The notes under the pieces were generated by a model. That model had not been told where the DNA came from. It saw only the letters and a list, made by a program, of their open reading frames with translations, and ran no database searches. A program made the position numbers and the translations under genes. From Hellea sp. (GTDB lineage: Bacteria; Pseudomonadota; Alphaproteobacteria; Caulobacterales; Maricaulaceae), in assembly GCA_020629545.1 (NCBI GenBank), contig JAHDDC010000001.1, positions 62,001 through 126,000 on the forward strand: a DNA stretch of 64,000 nucleotides, given 5' to 3'. The number at the start of each line of letters is the position of its first letter. Position 1 is the first letter of the stretch. Below, piece by piece: positions 11,087-20,992 of this stretch.

Positions 11087-11142
11087 CCTTACTGCATTTT
11101 AATCATGCAGCAAGGCCTAATCATCGATTATGGCGATGATTT
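11087..11142 (-). terminator. tandem hairpins, probable terminator of the Na+-dependent transporter gene
   Basis: Two inverted repeats follow the transporter stop. The first is an 8-bp perfect stem with a 7-base loop (11120-11127 with 11135-11142). The second is a 12-bp stem (11087-11098 with 11106-11117) whose single mismatch becomes a G-U pair in minus-strand RNA. A T-rich but interrupted run follows, so it may be a terminator or an RNA-stabilising structure. Confidence 0.5.
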
Positions 11143-11156
11143 AATGTTTCGAATTG

Positions 11157-12506
11157 TTAACCGCTGAAAAACCGTGAGTAAATTCCACTTATCAGAACAA
11201 CCGTCATAAATATCGGGGCTACATATTTAACGAAAAACATCAGGAATGTTCCTAAGAGCTTACTGTCCTCACCCAATTCTTGTGCCAAAATATTTTTATC
11301 TAATCGCCAGCCCGTGAATAAGGTCACCAGAAGAGCGGACAATGGAGCTACAATGGGCCCAACAATATCTTGATCAATCAATACAAAAAATCTTTCATGG
11401 AAGATACACCCTAATCCGACACAAACCATCGCGAGCGCAGTGCTCCAAGCCGCCTTTGCTTTTGAAATCCCAAATCTCTCCGACACCCAGGCCACACTCG
11501 GCTCTAGTAACGAGACAGATGACGTAATCGCAGCGAAAAAGGCTAGGAAGAAAAATGCCGCACCAATTAAATTCCCTGCTGGCGCGTTTGACAATGCCGT
11601 TGGGAGTGTCTTGAAGAATATTCCAGAACCCGCATCAAAGTCGAGACCATTAGCAAAAACAATTGGGAAAATTGCAAAACCAGCGATAAGCGCAACTAGT
11701 GTATCCGTAACGCCGACCGTTACGGCGGCTCTAGGAATATTCACAGATCTTGGAAGATAAGAGCCATAGGTAATCATAATAGCATTACCGATACCTAAAG
11801 AGAAGCATGCCTGACCCAGCGCACTATTTGCAACGTCGCCATTGATTTTTGAAAAATCAGGCGTGAACATAAACTTGAATGCTTGTTGCGCTCCACCTGA
11901 AGGTGCGCTGGAAATTATGGAATAGCCAGCCAAACCTATAAGCAAGATAAAAAACAGCGGCATCAAATATTTTGCCGCAATCTCGATCCCCTTATTTACA
12001 CCTCTGGATACAAGAAATGCTGTCAAAAAGGCAAAAAACAAAAAGAATGGAATTACTTTTAATGGGCTTGCGTACAAAACATCAAATTGATTTGCAATTT
12101 GATCAGGTGTTTGACCCTCAAATGCACCTGTTAGAAACTTTGGAATATAGGCCAAAACCCATGCTGCAACCATACAATAAAAACTAACAATCAGGAACGA
12201 TGCGATCATGCCTAGCCAGCCGCCTGAACTCCAAGCTTTAGACACGGAACTACGATCTGAAAGATCATTCATGCTATTCACCGCACTCGCAGCCTGTCCT
12301 GCACGGCCAATGATATATTCGCTCATCAGGACCGGCAGACCTACAAACGCAATACAAAGCAAGTAGATCAGAATAAATGCGCCGCCCCCATTGGTTCCGG
12401 CTTCAGCAGAAAATCTCCAGAGATTCCCCAGCCCGACTGACGAACCTACCGCCGCCATAATGAATGCAAAACGCGAAGACCATTGAGCCGTACCAGCAGC
12501 CGCCAT
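11157..12506 (-). CDS. sodium-dependent transporter, neurotransmitter:sodium symporter (SNF) family
   Basis: 449 residues with about 11-12 membrane helices. The hallmark N-terminal helix 1 is visible (SSVGLGNLWRFS, then GTNGGGAFILIYLL), which contains the unwound Na+/substrate site. ATG 12506 has AGGGGAATAG upstream. Members import amino acids or related amines with Na+, and the substrate cannot be read from sequence. It is a single gene between the lipoprotein and the rod operon. Confidence 0.9.
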   Translation of the reverse strand: MAAAGTAQWSSRFAFIMAAVGSSVGLGNLWRFSAEAGTNGGGAFILIYLLCIAFVGLPVLMSEYIIGRAGQAASAVNSMNDLSDRSSVSKAWSSGGWLGMIASFLIVSFYCMVAAWVLAYIPKFLTGAFEGQTPDQIANQFDVLYASPLKVIPFFLFFAFLTAFLVSRGVNKGIEIAAKYLMPLFFILLIGLAGYSIISSAPSGGAQQAFKFMFTPDFSKINGDVANSALGQACFSLGIGNAIMITYGSYLPRSVNIPRAAVTVGVTDTLVALIAGFAIFPIVFANGLDFDAGSGIFFKTLPTALSNAPAGNLIGAAFFFLAFFAAITSSVSLLEPSVAWVSERFGISKAKAAWSTALAMVCVGLGCIFHERFFVLIDQDIVGPIVAPLSALLVTLFTGWRLDKNILAQELGEDSKLLGTFLMFFVKYVAPIFMTVVLISGIYSRFFSG

Positions 12507-12600
12507 ATCTATTCCCCTAAATCTATTATTACCGAGCGTTTACAAGGGAATCTAAGGCAAAGGTCAAGTTAAACTCTATCTATTTTGAGAAATAATTTGC

Positions 12601-13722
12601 CTAACGACCACCGCGGGGAAGTTCGCTTTGACGATAAAGATGCGCCGAAAGCATGAGGCCAAAACCGGACATAACCGTCAAAATTACGGTACCGCCATAT
12701 GAAATAAGCGGGAGCGGAACTCCAACAACTGGCGCCAATCCTGTTACCATTGCCAAATTGATAATAACGTAGAGAGAAAATGTCGCCGTCAAACCTAATA
12801 CAACGAGCTTGGAAAACAAATGTCGGCACTGTAACGCCATCCAAATACAAAGACCAATTAGCGCAATATATAGACCAATGGTCATGAGTCCCCCTATCAA
12901 ACCAAATTCTTCCCCGATTACGGTAAAAATAAAGTCTGTGCGATTTTCAGGCACATATTCAAGTTGTCGCTGAGTTCCCTTCATAAATCCCTTACCCGAA
13001 ACTCCTCCGCTGCCGAGGGCTATTTTCGATTGCGTTATGTGATAACCGGCTCCGGTTGGATCTATTGATGGATCAAAAAAGGTCAAAATTCGTTTGCGCT
13101 GATAGGCCTTCAAACCAAACATAACAAATAGCGGAACAGCGACCGCGGCGGTAACCAAACCAGTGGCTATCACACGCCAGTTAATTCCCGCGAGATAAAC
13201 AATAACAAGCGAGGTCATCGTCAACAATAAAGTTGTTCCAAGATCTGGTTGGCGAAGAATAAATTGTGCCGGAATTGCGATGATAAAAAGCGCCCCCATT
13301 AATCCAAAAACATGAGAAACACGATTTCTATCAAGATCGTGATAATAACGAGCTAGAGCCAATACAATCGCAAGCTTCATGATCTCAGATGGCTGAATAT
13401 CTGTCACGCCGAGATCAAGCCACCTTTGAGACCCATTGCGCGTTACGCCAAAATAGTCCACGGCAGCCAATAGAGCCAGGCTCGCCAGATATATGGGATA
13501 AGCCAAATGATACCAAATTCGGATATTGACAAACGCAATTCCCAACATAATCGCGCTAGCTGCCACTAGTCTAAATAAATGCTGCTTAGCACCGTGTTCC
13601 CAGACCCCATCTGTCGCCGCATAAATCATCGCGACGCCGACAAGTCCGACTATGAAAATAAGCGCCGGCAAAAGCCAATTGATCTCATATACTTTGCTTT
13701 TAACATTCGTCCATGTGCTCAT
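12601..13722 (-). CDS. rodA: RodA, peptidoglycan glycosyltransferase of the elongasome
   Basis: 373 residues, ten predicted membrane helices. The SEDS signature is clear: ALGSGGVSGKGFMKGTQ, PENRTDFIFTVIGEEFG and, near the C-terminus, PLISYGGT. RodA polymerises lipid II strands together with PBP2 during lateral wall growth. The start overlaps the stop of mrdA (ATGA), and it is the last gene of the mreBCD-mrdA-rodA operon. Confidence 0.95.
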   Translation of the reverse strand: MSTWTNVKSKVYEINWLLPALIFIVGLVGVAMIYAATDGVWEHGAKQHLFRLVAASAIMLGIAFVNIRIWYHLAYPIYLASLALLAAVDYFGVTRNGSQRWLDLGVTDIQPSEIMKLAIVLALARYYHDLDRNRVSHVFGLMGALFIIAIPAQFILRQPDLGTTLLLTMTSLVIVYLAGINWRVIATGLVTAAVAVPLFVMFGLKAYQRKRILTFFDPSIDPTGAGYHITQSKIALGSGGVSGKGFMKGTQRQLEYVPENRTDFIFTVIGEEFGLIGGLMTIGLYIALIGLCIWMALQCRHLFSKLVVLGLTATFSLYVIINLAMVTGLAPVVGVPLPLISYGGTVILTVMSGFGLMLSAHLYRQSELPRGGR

Positions 13723-15587
13723 AGATTTTGACCCGCGAGCGCTTCATCTGCAGCTATTTCATCAGGTGCAATAAATCCATCCCTCTCAAGCGCGCGGCGG
13801 AGTAAACCTCTGGTGATATCCGCGGCTCGGCCGGCTCCAGATTGGCCGTGTTCCACAATAGTGCCTACAGCAAAACGAGGCTGATTAAACGGCGCATATC
13901 CAACAAAAATCGAATGATCTCGAAGTTTCCAAGGCAATTGACGATTGCTTCGAACCCCGGAAATTCGCTCGCTTTGCGAGATTCCTCGCACTTGTCCTGT
14001 TCCTGTTTTTCCAGCCATTTCAAGACCGTTAACCCCTAAGGGCATATTTCTAAAGGCTGTTCCGCCCGGTTCCTCGCACACACTTCGCATTGCCCTTTGA
14101 ATGATTCCCAAATGACTTTCATCGATCCCAAGGGTATCAAATTGTGGTGTTTCATTTCCGATAATCAAATGGGGCGTTACTGCCTTTTTGCCATTTGCCA
14201 AACGCGCGGCCATAACTGCCAATTGTAATGGCGTAGCTAAAACAAATCCTTGACCGATGAAAGCGTTGAGAGAGTCTCCCGTCCGCCACCCTTGACCAAG
14301 CCTCCTGGACTTCCAGCTTTCGGTTGGAATAATGCCGCTAGTTTGACCCGATATTCCCAGATCGTATTTCTGACCAAGCCCCAGCTTTCTTGCTGCTTGC
14401 TCAACTAGGTCGATCCCCATTTTTTGCGCCAAGTCATAATAGTAAACATCGCAGGAGTATTTTAGAGACTCTTTCAAGTTTACCGGACCATGTCCACGGC
14501 GCTTCCAACAATGAAAATTCCGGTTCCCGACGCGTACTTTCCCTGTACACAAAACTTTTTCAGACGGGTTAACCAGATTATTTTCAAGCGCCGCCAGCAT
14601 GACACACATTTTAAAGGTTGAAGCAGGCGGATAACCTCCACCAATTACCTTGTTAAACTGCGGCCTTTTCTCATCATTGTTCAGCCGTTTCATGTCTTCT
14701 TGAGTTAATCCGGAAACAAATTGGTTTCCGTCATAAATGGGCATCGAAAGGAGCGTTCTGACCTCCCCCGTCATAACATCAATAACAGCTACTCCGCCGC
14801 TATCTTCCTGAAACAAATCGGCTGCGTAAGTCTGTAGCCCTGCGTCAAGTGTTAGAGAAACATCATTCCCAGACACAGCGCGATTTCCATCATCAGGCCA
14901 TTCCCGCACAATACGCCCGACGGAATTAACTTCGACCTTCAAACGCCCGGATTTGCCTCGTAGACGTTGCTCGGCAGCTGCCTCTACGCCCGTCTTTCCG
15001 ATACGAAAGGTTGGTTGCCGCAACAGCGGGTCTTTGTCGTTTTCAACATCTTTGGGGCCGGCCTGTCCAACATAACCCAAAACATGGGCAAATGTTCCTT
15101 TATGCGGATAAAGTCTTCCTTCCCCGACTTTCGGAATAACTCCGGGTAATTCAGGAGCACGAATATTTAATGCGGCAAACTCCTCCCAGGACAAGTGATC
15201 CTCTATTAGAATAGGGACAAATTTGGCGTGTTTCTTGATATCTTTCTTTATACGGCTTTTGGATCCAGGAGATAGCGGCACGACTTCACTGATTTTTTCT
15301 AAGGTGAAATCCAAATCCTTTACCCTTTCTGGTATCATCTCAACACGATAGTCTTGTCGATTAATAGCCAGAAACTCCCCATTCCGATCAAGAATTTTCC
15401 CACGAGACGGCACAACGATGTTGAAATTAAAACGGTTCTTTTCAGAAAGGGATTGATAATCTTGGGATTTCACGACCTGTAGGAAATAGAGCCGGGCAGC
15501 CAAAGACCCAAAAACCGTAAGACCGCCAGCGCTTAACAAAAGTGTTCGGCGAGTCAAAGACTGGTTTTCCGCAGTTGTATCTCTCAT
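13719..15587 (-). CDS. mrdA: penicillin-binding protein 2 (peptidoglycan transpeptidase)
   Basis: 622 residues. One N-terminal membrane helix (about 17-38), a PBP dimerisation/pedestal region (about 55-230), then the transpeptidase domain. The active site motifs are STFK (Ser323, Lys326), SCD in KYSCDVYYYD, and KTGTGQ. It crosslinks new peptidoglycan with RodA under MreB/MreC guidance. It overlaps mreD by 4 bp at the front and rodA by 4 bp at the end. Length and motifs are complete. Confidence 0.96.
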   Translation of the reverse strand: MRDTTAENQSLTRRTLLLSAGGLTVFGSLAARLYFLQVVKSQDYQSLSEKNRFNFNIVVPSRGKILDRNGEFLAINRQDYRVEMIPERVKDLDFTLEKISEVVPLSPGSKSRIKKDIKKHAKFVPILIEDHLSWEEFAALNIRAPELPGVIPKVGEGRLYPHKGTFAHVLGYVGQAGPKDVENDKDPLLRQPTFRIGKTGVEAAAEQRLRGKSGRLKVEVNSVGRIVREWPDDGNRAVSGNDVSLTLDAGLQTYAADLFQEDSGGVAVIDVMTGEVRTLLSMPIYDGNQFVSGLTQEDMKRLNNDEKRPQFNKVIGGGYPPASTFKMCVMLAALENNLVNPSEKVLCTGKVRVGNRNFHCWKRRGHGPVNLKESLKYSCDVYYYDLAQKMGIDLVEQAARKLGLGQKYDLGISGQTSGIIPTESWKSRRLGQGWRTGDSLNAFIGQGFVLATPLQLAVMAARLANGKKAVTPHLIIGNETPQFDTLGIDESHLGIIQRAMRSVCEEPGGTAFRNMPLGVNGLEMAGKTGTGQVRGISQSERISGVRSNRQLPWKLRDHSIFVGYAPFNQPRFAVGTIVEHGQSGAGRAADITRGLLRRALERDGFIAPDEIAADEALAGQNL

Positions 15588-16099
15588 CCGTAATCTTCTT
15601 CAACGAAGTACGCACGAACCAAACGGCGAGCGTAGTAGAATCCTGGGAATATAACGATATTGATTACCAGCATCAGGGCAAGTGGAAACAATGCGATTTG
15701 GTCGTCTACAACTAACGACAGAACAAAAAATACACTTACCATTACCAACATCCACATCGTAAAATTTAACCACCACTCAGCCAGGCTAAGTTCTGGGCCT
15801 CTTTGATCCGGACGGGTGGTCATAAAACCCAATAAAAAAATAATGGCCCACAGCCCAATCGCGCCGCCGGATAGAATATCAAGAAGAATTCCGGAAATAA
15901 AAATCAGAAGATAAGTCAGAAACAAATCTGCTTCTTTCGGCCATAGATAAACAGCTATGAGAGGCATAAACAAAAAAGAAAGTGTGTAACCAAACAGATT
16001 CACATTTGTAACAGAGAGCAAAACAGCAACCAGTAAAACCAGTCCCGCCTGGATAGAAAACGCTCTGGCCTTTGATGCTGTTATCGTTTCAACTATCAT
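15584..16099 (-). CDS. mreD: rod shape-determining protein MreD
   Basis: 171 residues, five to six membrane helices and little else, as expected for MreD. The position between mreC and mrdA, with 4-bp overlaps on both sides, makes the assignment firm even though the sequence is weakly conserved. It is part of the elongasome membrane core. Confidence 0.9.
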   Translation of the reverse strand: MIVETITASKARAFSIQAGLVLLVAVLLSVTNVNLFGYTLSFLFMPLIAVYLWPKEADLFLTYLLIFISGILLDILSGGAIGLWAIIFLLGFMTTRPDQRGPELSLAEWWLNFTMWMLVMVSVFFVLSLVVDDQIALFPLALMLVINIVIFPGFYYARRLVRAYFVEEDYG

Positions 16100-17079
16100 T
16101 GTGGTCTATTCGCTTCGGTACTGTTAGGCGCAGGATCAGTAGCTTGTGTGGGTGCAAAATTTTGATCTGAAGGACTTTGAACCGTTTCGCCATCTGAAAC
16201 TCCGGAGCTACCAGCACTCGAATTATCATCGATCGGGTTTTCCTCTGGCGTTGCTATTTTTTCATATGGGTAAACCCAGACCCAGTCGACATAACTTTGC
16301 CGAGAATATAGGATCACATTATAGTCTCCGTCATCAGATATAGTCACTGTTCCAATAGGCAGACCAGTCGGCAGTAAACCGTCATCCCCGGACGTAATAA
16401 CCACATCACCGTCGGACCAGTTGGATGCACCTGAAATGAAAGACAATTGTGGGAAACGTGTATTTCGCCCGACCATAATCGCGCGAGCTTGAGATTCCTT
16501 TGACATGACGGCGATCCTGCTGTTCAGATCCTCTAGTTTCAAAATACGTGCCGATCGTTTTCCGACCCGAATGACATGACCAAGCAATCCATCAATCGTC
16601 ATAACGGCGTTTCCTTCCGTTACACCTGAGTTTGCGCCAACATTTAACAAGGCCGATCGTACAAATGGTCCATCAATTTCACTGACAACACGCGCTGCGA
16701 TTTTTCGCTCAGGGATTCCAGATCCAGCGTCCACGCCAAAAATTTTTTCAAATCGTGCCAGCTTAATCGCGAGAGCGTTCGCCCGGGCTTCTACATCGCT
16801 TAACCGAGATATTTCTTGTCTTAATGCTTCGTTTTCAGAATGCGCTCGAAACCTTTTACGAACATCTGACGAAAAGTTCTCGAATCCCCGTATCGGCAAG
16901 GTGGTATAACTAAGAACAGTTGCCCCCAGCCCCTCTATCTCGGTTCGACTTTTCCGAAATCCATCATCATAGCCGCGGCTACCCAGAAAAAGAACAATAG
17001 ACAAAAGGAGCAGAACAACAAAGGTCAGGCGGGAATTGCGCCGTTTCACTCTGAATGATTTGCCACGGCTACCAACCAT
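16096..17079 (-). CDS. mreC: rod shape-determining protein MreC
   Basis: 327 residues. A short basic cytoplasmic N-terminus, one membrane helix (about 20-38), a coiled coil (about 65-110), then the beta-rich MreC domain (with VNVGANSGVTEGNAVMT, and GDVVITSGDDGLLPTGLPIG). The C-terminal 50 residues are Pro/Ser/Asn-rich and likely disordered. MreC activates the PBP2-RodA synthase from the periplasm. It starts 23 bp after mreB and overlaps mreD. Confidence 0.95.
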   Translation of the reverse strand: MVGSRGKSFRVKRRNSRLTFVVLLLLSIVLFLGSRGYDDGFRKSRTEIEGLGATVLSYTTLPIRGFENFSSDVRKRFRAHSENEALRQEISRLSDVEARANALAIKLARFEKIFGVDAGSGIPERKIAARVVSEIDGPFVRSALLNVGANSGVTEGNAVMTIDGLLGHVIRVGKRSARILKLEDLNSRIAVMSKESQARAIMVGRNTRFPQLSFISGASNWSDGDVVITSGDDGLLPTGLPIGTVTISDDGDYNVILYSRQSYVDWVWVYPYEKIATPEENPIDDNSSAGSSGVSDGETVQSPSDQNFAPTQATDPAPNSTEANRPQ

Positions 17080-17102
17080 AATTTAAATGCGTGATACGGC
17101 TG

Positions 17103-18155
<1,053 letters not shown>

Positions 18156-18160
18156 TTAGT

Positions 18161-18178
18161 AAAAGCCGCATTCGCGGC
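18161..18178 (-). terminator. short hairpin with T tract between the TVP38 gene and mreB
   Basis: On the minus strand a perfect 5-bp GC stem (18165-18169 with 18174-18178, four-base loop) is followed at once by TTTT. It could be a weak terminator behind the TVP38-family gene or an attenuator/leader structure of mreB. The stem is short, so confidence is low. Confidence 0.3.
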
Positions 18179-18284
18179 GGAGTTTATTCTTTGAATTCAA
18201 CGATTCCAGAAAGATCACTTCTCTTTGCAGATAGTTGCAAAAAAAAGCAAGACTTCTAGGTGCTCATTTGGCAGAAATGACTGA

Positions 18285-18986
18285 TTATTTTTCATCATCG
18301 GTTCTGATAAACTTTCGCAGGTAATTGCGAGATAAAAGCATTACCAAAATCAACGTAACCGCCAAACCAATCAGCCCCATTCGAATCCAATCGCTCTGCT
18401 CATTCGAAACAACCCCGGTTGTGATAAGGGTGACAATCAGAATTTTAGGAATAGTTCCTATACCCGTCCCTGAGAAAAACTGCGCAAACTTCATTCCGGA
18501 AACCCCAGCGGCCATGTTGACCAATATGAATGGACCTGTTGGAACCCATCGTACGAGCATGCTTGCGATAAAGCCATTACGCCGGACAATGTGGACGATT
18601 CTGCCAATCAGATCACCTCCATATTTCTCGACTCGGTCCGCACCAATCCAGCGTGCCAGCCAAAAGTTCAAAGATGCAGAAATCATTGTTGAAACCCAAG
18701 CCGCAAAACCACCCCAGAGGCCGCCAAAAGCCACGACGACTCCTGCGATCATCGCCCATTGAGGAACCCCGATAAATGCACCGATCACAAAAGTCAGCAA
18801 AATTATAAGTAAAGCCCAGTTAGACTCACGAAAATATTCGAACCACCTCAAATATTCGTTGTCATCCAGATTAAGGGATGCTTTCCCCAAAATTGCTAAC
18901 AGCCCAACCAAAACAAACATGCTGATAACAACAATTATTGCCCTGCTGGCTTGCTTATCCATATGCCTAAAAAAGCGTGATATCAT
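18285..18986 (-). CDS. TVP38/TMEM64 (DedA-like, VTT domain) membrane protein
   Basis: 233 residues, five to six membrane helices. The VTT/SNARE-associated region is recognisable in GVPQWAMIAGVVVAFGGLWGG and in VRWVPTGPFILVNMAAGVSGM with the conserved G-x-F-x-x-x-N-x-x-A-G pattern. DedA/TVP38 proteins are thought to move or scramble lipids, and some flip undecaprenyl phosphate. Placement just before the rod operon is suggestive but not proof of such a role. Its upstream region holds the 17-codon ORF and terminator that follow miaA. Confidence 0.85.
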   Translation of the reverse strand: MISRFFRHMDKQASRAIIVVISMFVLVGLLAILGKASLNLDDNEYLRWFEYFRESNWALLIILLTFVIGAFIGVPQWAMIAGVVVAFGGLWGGFAAWVSTMISASLNFWLARWIGADRVEKYGGDLIGRIVHIVRRNGFIASMLVRWVPTGPFILVNMAAGVSGMKFAQFFSGTGIGTIPKILIVTLITTGVVSNEQSDWIRMGLIGLAVTLILVMLLSRNYLRKFIRTDDEK

Positions 18987-19069
18987 TCAAGCTCCAATAA
19001 ATATGTTCGTCGCTTTAGATCAATAATTTGAGGCGTGAAAGCTAAGCCTCCATAAAATGCGGTAACAAA

Positions 19070-19123
19070 TCAAAAAAAAGGCACTCCGAGGAGTGCCGCA
19101 CCAAAAAAGGTAAGTTTGCGCAT
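19070..19123 (-). CDS. possible 17-residue leader peptide overlapping a terminator
   Basis: ATG at 19123 is preceded at a 5-base spacing by GGAG, a strong ribosome site. The product is MRKLTFFGAALLGVPFF: basic start, then entirely hydrophobic, like a truncated signal peptide. Its last codons lie inside the hairpin and T tract of the terminator behind miaA, and the stop is the base triplet right after the T tract. A ribosome reaching that stop would cover the hairpin. No homologue is known to me, and it may be chance. Confidence 0.3.
   Translation of the reverse strand: MRKLTFFGAALLGVPFF
19072..19097 (-). terminator. Rho-independent terminator downstream of miaA
   Basis: On the minus strand a perfect 8-bp GC-rich stem (19080-19087 with 19090-19097; effective loop of 4 bases) is followed immediately by eight T (19079 down to 19072). 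This is the clearest intrinsic terminator in the window. Confidence 0.85.
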
Positions 19124-19173
19124 GACTGCTCCAACTAGGAGCCTCTGAACAATATTTTACCTTATCACACTCG

Positions 19174-20109
19174 TCAAATACTCATTTGAGAAATTTTTTG
19201 CCTAAATACTGCCTCATCAGTGGCATTTTTTACGCAATACCAATGCTTGGTCTGCCCCCTAAACCATGTAAATTGCCTTTTTGCAAAACGTCGCGTGTCA
19301 CGTTTTGCCTCATTTATAGCGTTCTCGTAGGATAATTTACCATCCAAATATCGAAGAAGTGGCGGCAATCCTATTGCCTTCATAGCCGGGAGGTCCGTAT
19401 CAAGAGCGAGCTTTTGAATATTTTTGGCCTCTTCTAATCCGCCATTCTCAATCATTTTCACATACCGATCATTGATTCTTTCGTAGAGCTCTTCTCTTTC
19501 TCGCAAAAGCACGCCACCCAGCCAATAACCTTGCGGAATTATGGGACGTGTATTTCTTTGCCAATCACTTAGTATTTTGTCGGTTCCATAAGCTACGCTG
19601 ACGATACGGGTTAAGCGTTGCGGATCGTCACCCAGAACTCGGGAAGCCGCAACAGGATCTACAAGCTCCGCAGCATTTCGTAATTTTTGGATTCCATCGG
19701 CTAGAAGACTATTGGCCTTATTGATACCTGTCTGATTGGGAGATGGGATCGCCGCTAATCCTTCCGTCAAAGCCTTGAAGTACAGACCCGTGCCGCCCAC
19801 GAGAATCGGGGTCTTTCCTCTGGTCAGGCAATCCAAAATTACCGGCACAACATCTCGCAACCACATTCCAGTCGAGTACCTGACTGATGGGTGGATAAAG
19901 CCAAATAAGTGATGCGGAACTGTCGCGATTTCTTTTTGGCTTGGACGAGCTGATAAAATGTGCAGGATTTCGTATACCTGCATTGAATCTGCATTTATTA
20001 TCTCCCCGTCCACAGATTGCGCCAGCTCGATCGCCCAAGCACTCTTGCCCGACGCCGTAGGCCCTGCAATACAGACCACAGGTTTTAAATTATCTGGAAG
20101 CTTCGTCAT
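19174..20109 (-). CDS. miaA: tRNA dimethylallyltransferase
   Basis: 311 residues. The P-loop is GPTASGKS (residues 16-23), followed by INADSMQVY, SARPSQKE (the family DxxQ / ARPs region), and VGGTGLYFKAL. MiaA transfers the isopentenyl group to A37 of tRNAs that read U-starting codons. Its ATG is one base away from the divergent serB ATG, so its promoter must lie within serB. A strong terminator follows. Confidence 0.96.
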   Translation of the reverse strand: MTKLPDNLKPVVCIAGPTASGKSAWAIELAQSVDGEIINADSMQVYEILHILSARPSQKEIATVPHHLFGFIHPSVRYSTGMWLRDVVPVILDCLTRGKTPILVGGTGLYFKALTEGLAAIPSPNQTGINKANSLLADGIQKLRNAAELVDPVAASRVLGDDPQRLTRIVSVAYGTDKILSDWQRNTRPIIPQGYWLGGVLLREREELYERINDRYVKMIENGGLEEAKNIQKLALDTDLPAMKAIGLPPLLRYLDGKLSYENAINEAKRDTRRFAKRQFTWFRGQTKHWYCVKNATDEAVFRQKISQMSI

Positions 20110-20110
20110 A

Positions 20111-20992
20111 ATGGCCTCTTTATCTCACTGCTTGACCATTGTCCTCACCAAAAGAGATTTAAAAGAATTCGATACAGTGTTAAGCACACTTCCCTCTGAT
20201 GAGTTTGAAGTCCTTTCAGAAAATCAGGCGCTTGATATATATAGTAACGACCCTCTAACGCTCAAAAATATCACTGCCACTCTCGATCAAGTCGGTTTGA
20301 AATATGATTACTGCATTCAGGAAAATTCCAACCGCCGCAAACAACTTCTCATTTGCGACATGGACTCAACACTGATTGGTCAGGAATGCATCAATGAACT
20401 TGCCGATTTCGCGGGCGTTAAAACACATGTTGCAGAAATTACCGAACGTGCGATGCGAGGTGAAATCGGATTTGATGGCGCTCTCCGAGAACGAGTCGCC
20501 CTTCTGAAAGGCCTTCCGATATCAGTGCTGCAAGAATGTTTTGAATCTCGCATTTCACTTAACACTGGCGCTGATATTCTAGCGCGTACAATGAAAGCCC
20601 ACGGTGCAAGGACAGTAATCGTTTCGGGGGGATTTACATTTTTTAGCGAACGCGTTGCGAAAGCCGCTGGCTTTGAACATCATCAGGCGAATATTCTGAT
20701 TGATGACGGTAGCCACCTTACAGGAACTGTAGCTGATCCGATTTTAGGGCGCGCAGCAAAGCAAACGGCGCTCGAAAATCATGCGGCAGGACTTGGCGGG
20801 ACAAAAAATGCAATAGCGATTGGTGACGGAGCCAATGATCTTGCGATGATAACGGCCTCGGGGCTTGGAATAGCCTTTTATGCCAAACCCGCTGTTGCCG
20901 CCGCAGCGCATTGCGCAATCAATCACACTGACTTAACAACAGCCCTTTATTTTCAGGGGTTTAAACAAGAAAACTTTGTGGAAAATTCCTAG
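20111..20992 (+). CDS. serB: phosphoserine phosphatase SerB
   Basis: 293 residues from ATG 20111. The frame is open back to 19958, but that stretch is antisense to miaA. An N-terminal regulatory region of about 70 residues is followed by a HAD phosphatase: DMDSTLIGQECINE (DxDxT nucleophile), SGGFTFF and GDGANDLAM (motif III/IV). It makes serine from phosphoserine in the last step of the phosphorylated pathway; cysE elsewhere in the window uses the product. The stop shares CTAG with the stop of degP. Confidence 0.95.
   Translation: MASLSHCLTIVLTKRDLKEFDTVLSTLPSDEFEVLSENQALDIYSNDPLTLKNITATLDQVGLKYDYCIQENSNRRKQLLICDMDSTLIGQECINELADFAGVKTHVAEITERAMRGEIGFDGALRERVALLKGLPISVLQECFESRISLNTGADILARTMKAHGARTVIVSGGFTFFSERVAKAAGFEHHQANILIDDGSHLTGTVADPILGRAAKQTALENHAAGLGGTKNAIAIGDGANDLAMITASGLGIAFYAKPAVAAAAHCAINHTDLTTALYFQGFKQENFVENS

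Noticed and set aside
12569-12850. 93-codon open frame on the minus strand
   Set aside because: It overlaps rodA in another frame; rodA is clearly the real gene.
19958-20110. 51-codon extension of serB
   Set aside because: Entirely antisense to miaA; ATG 20111 gives the usual SerB length.
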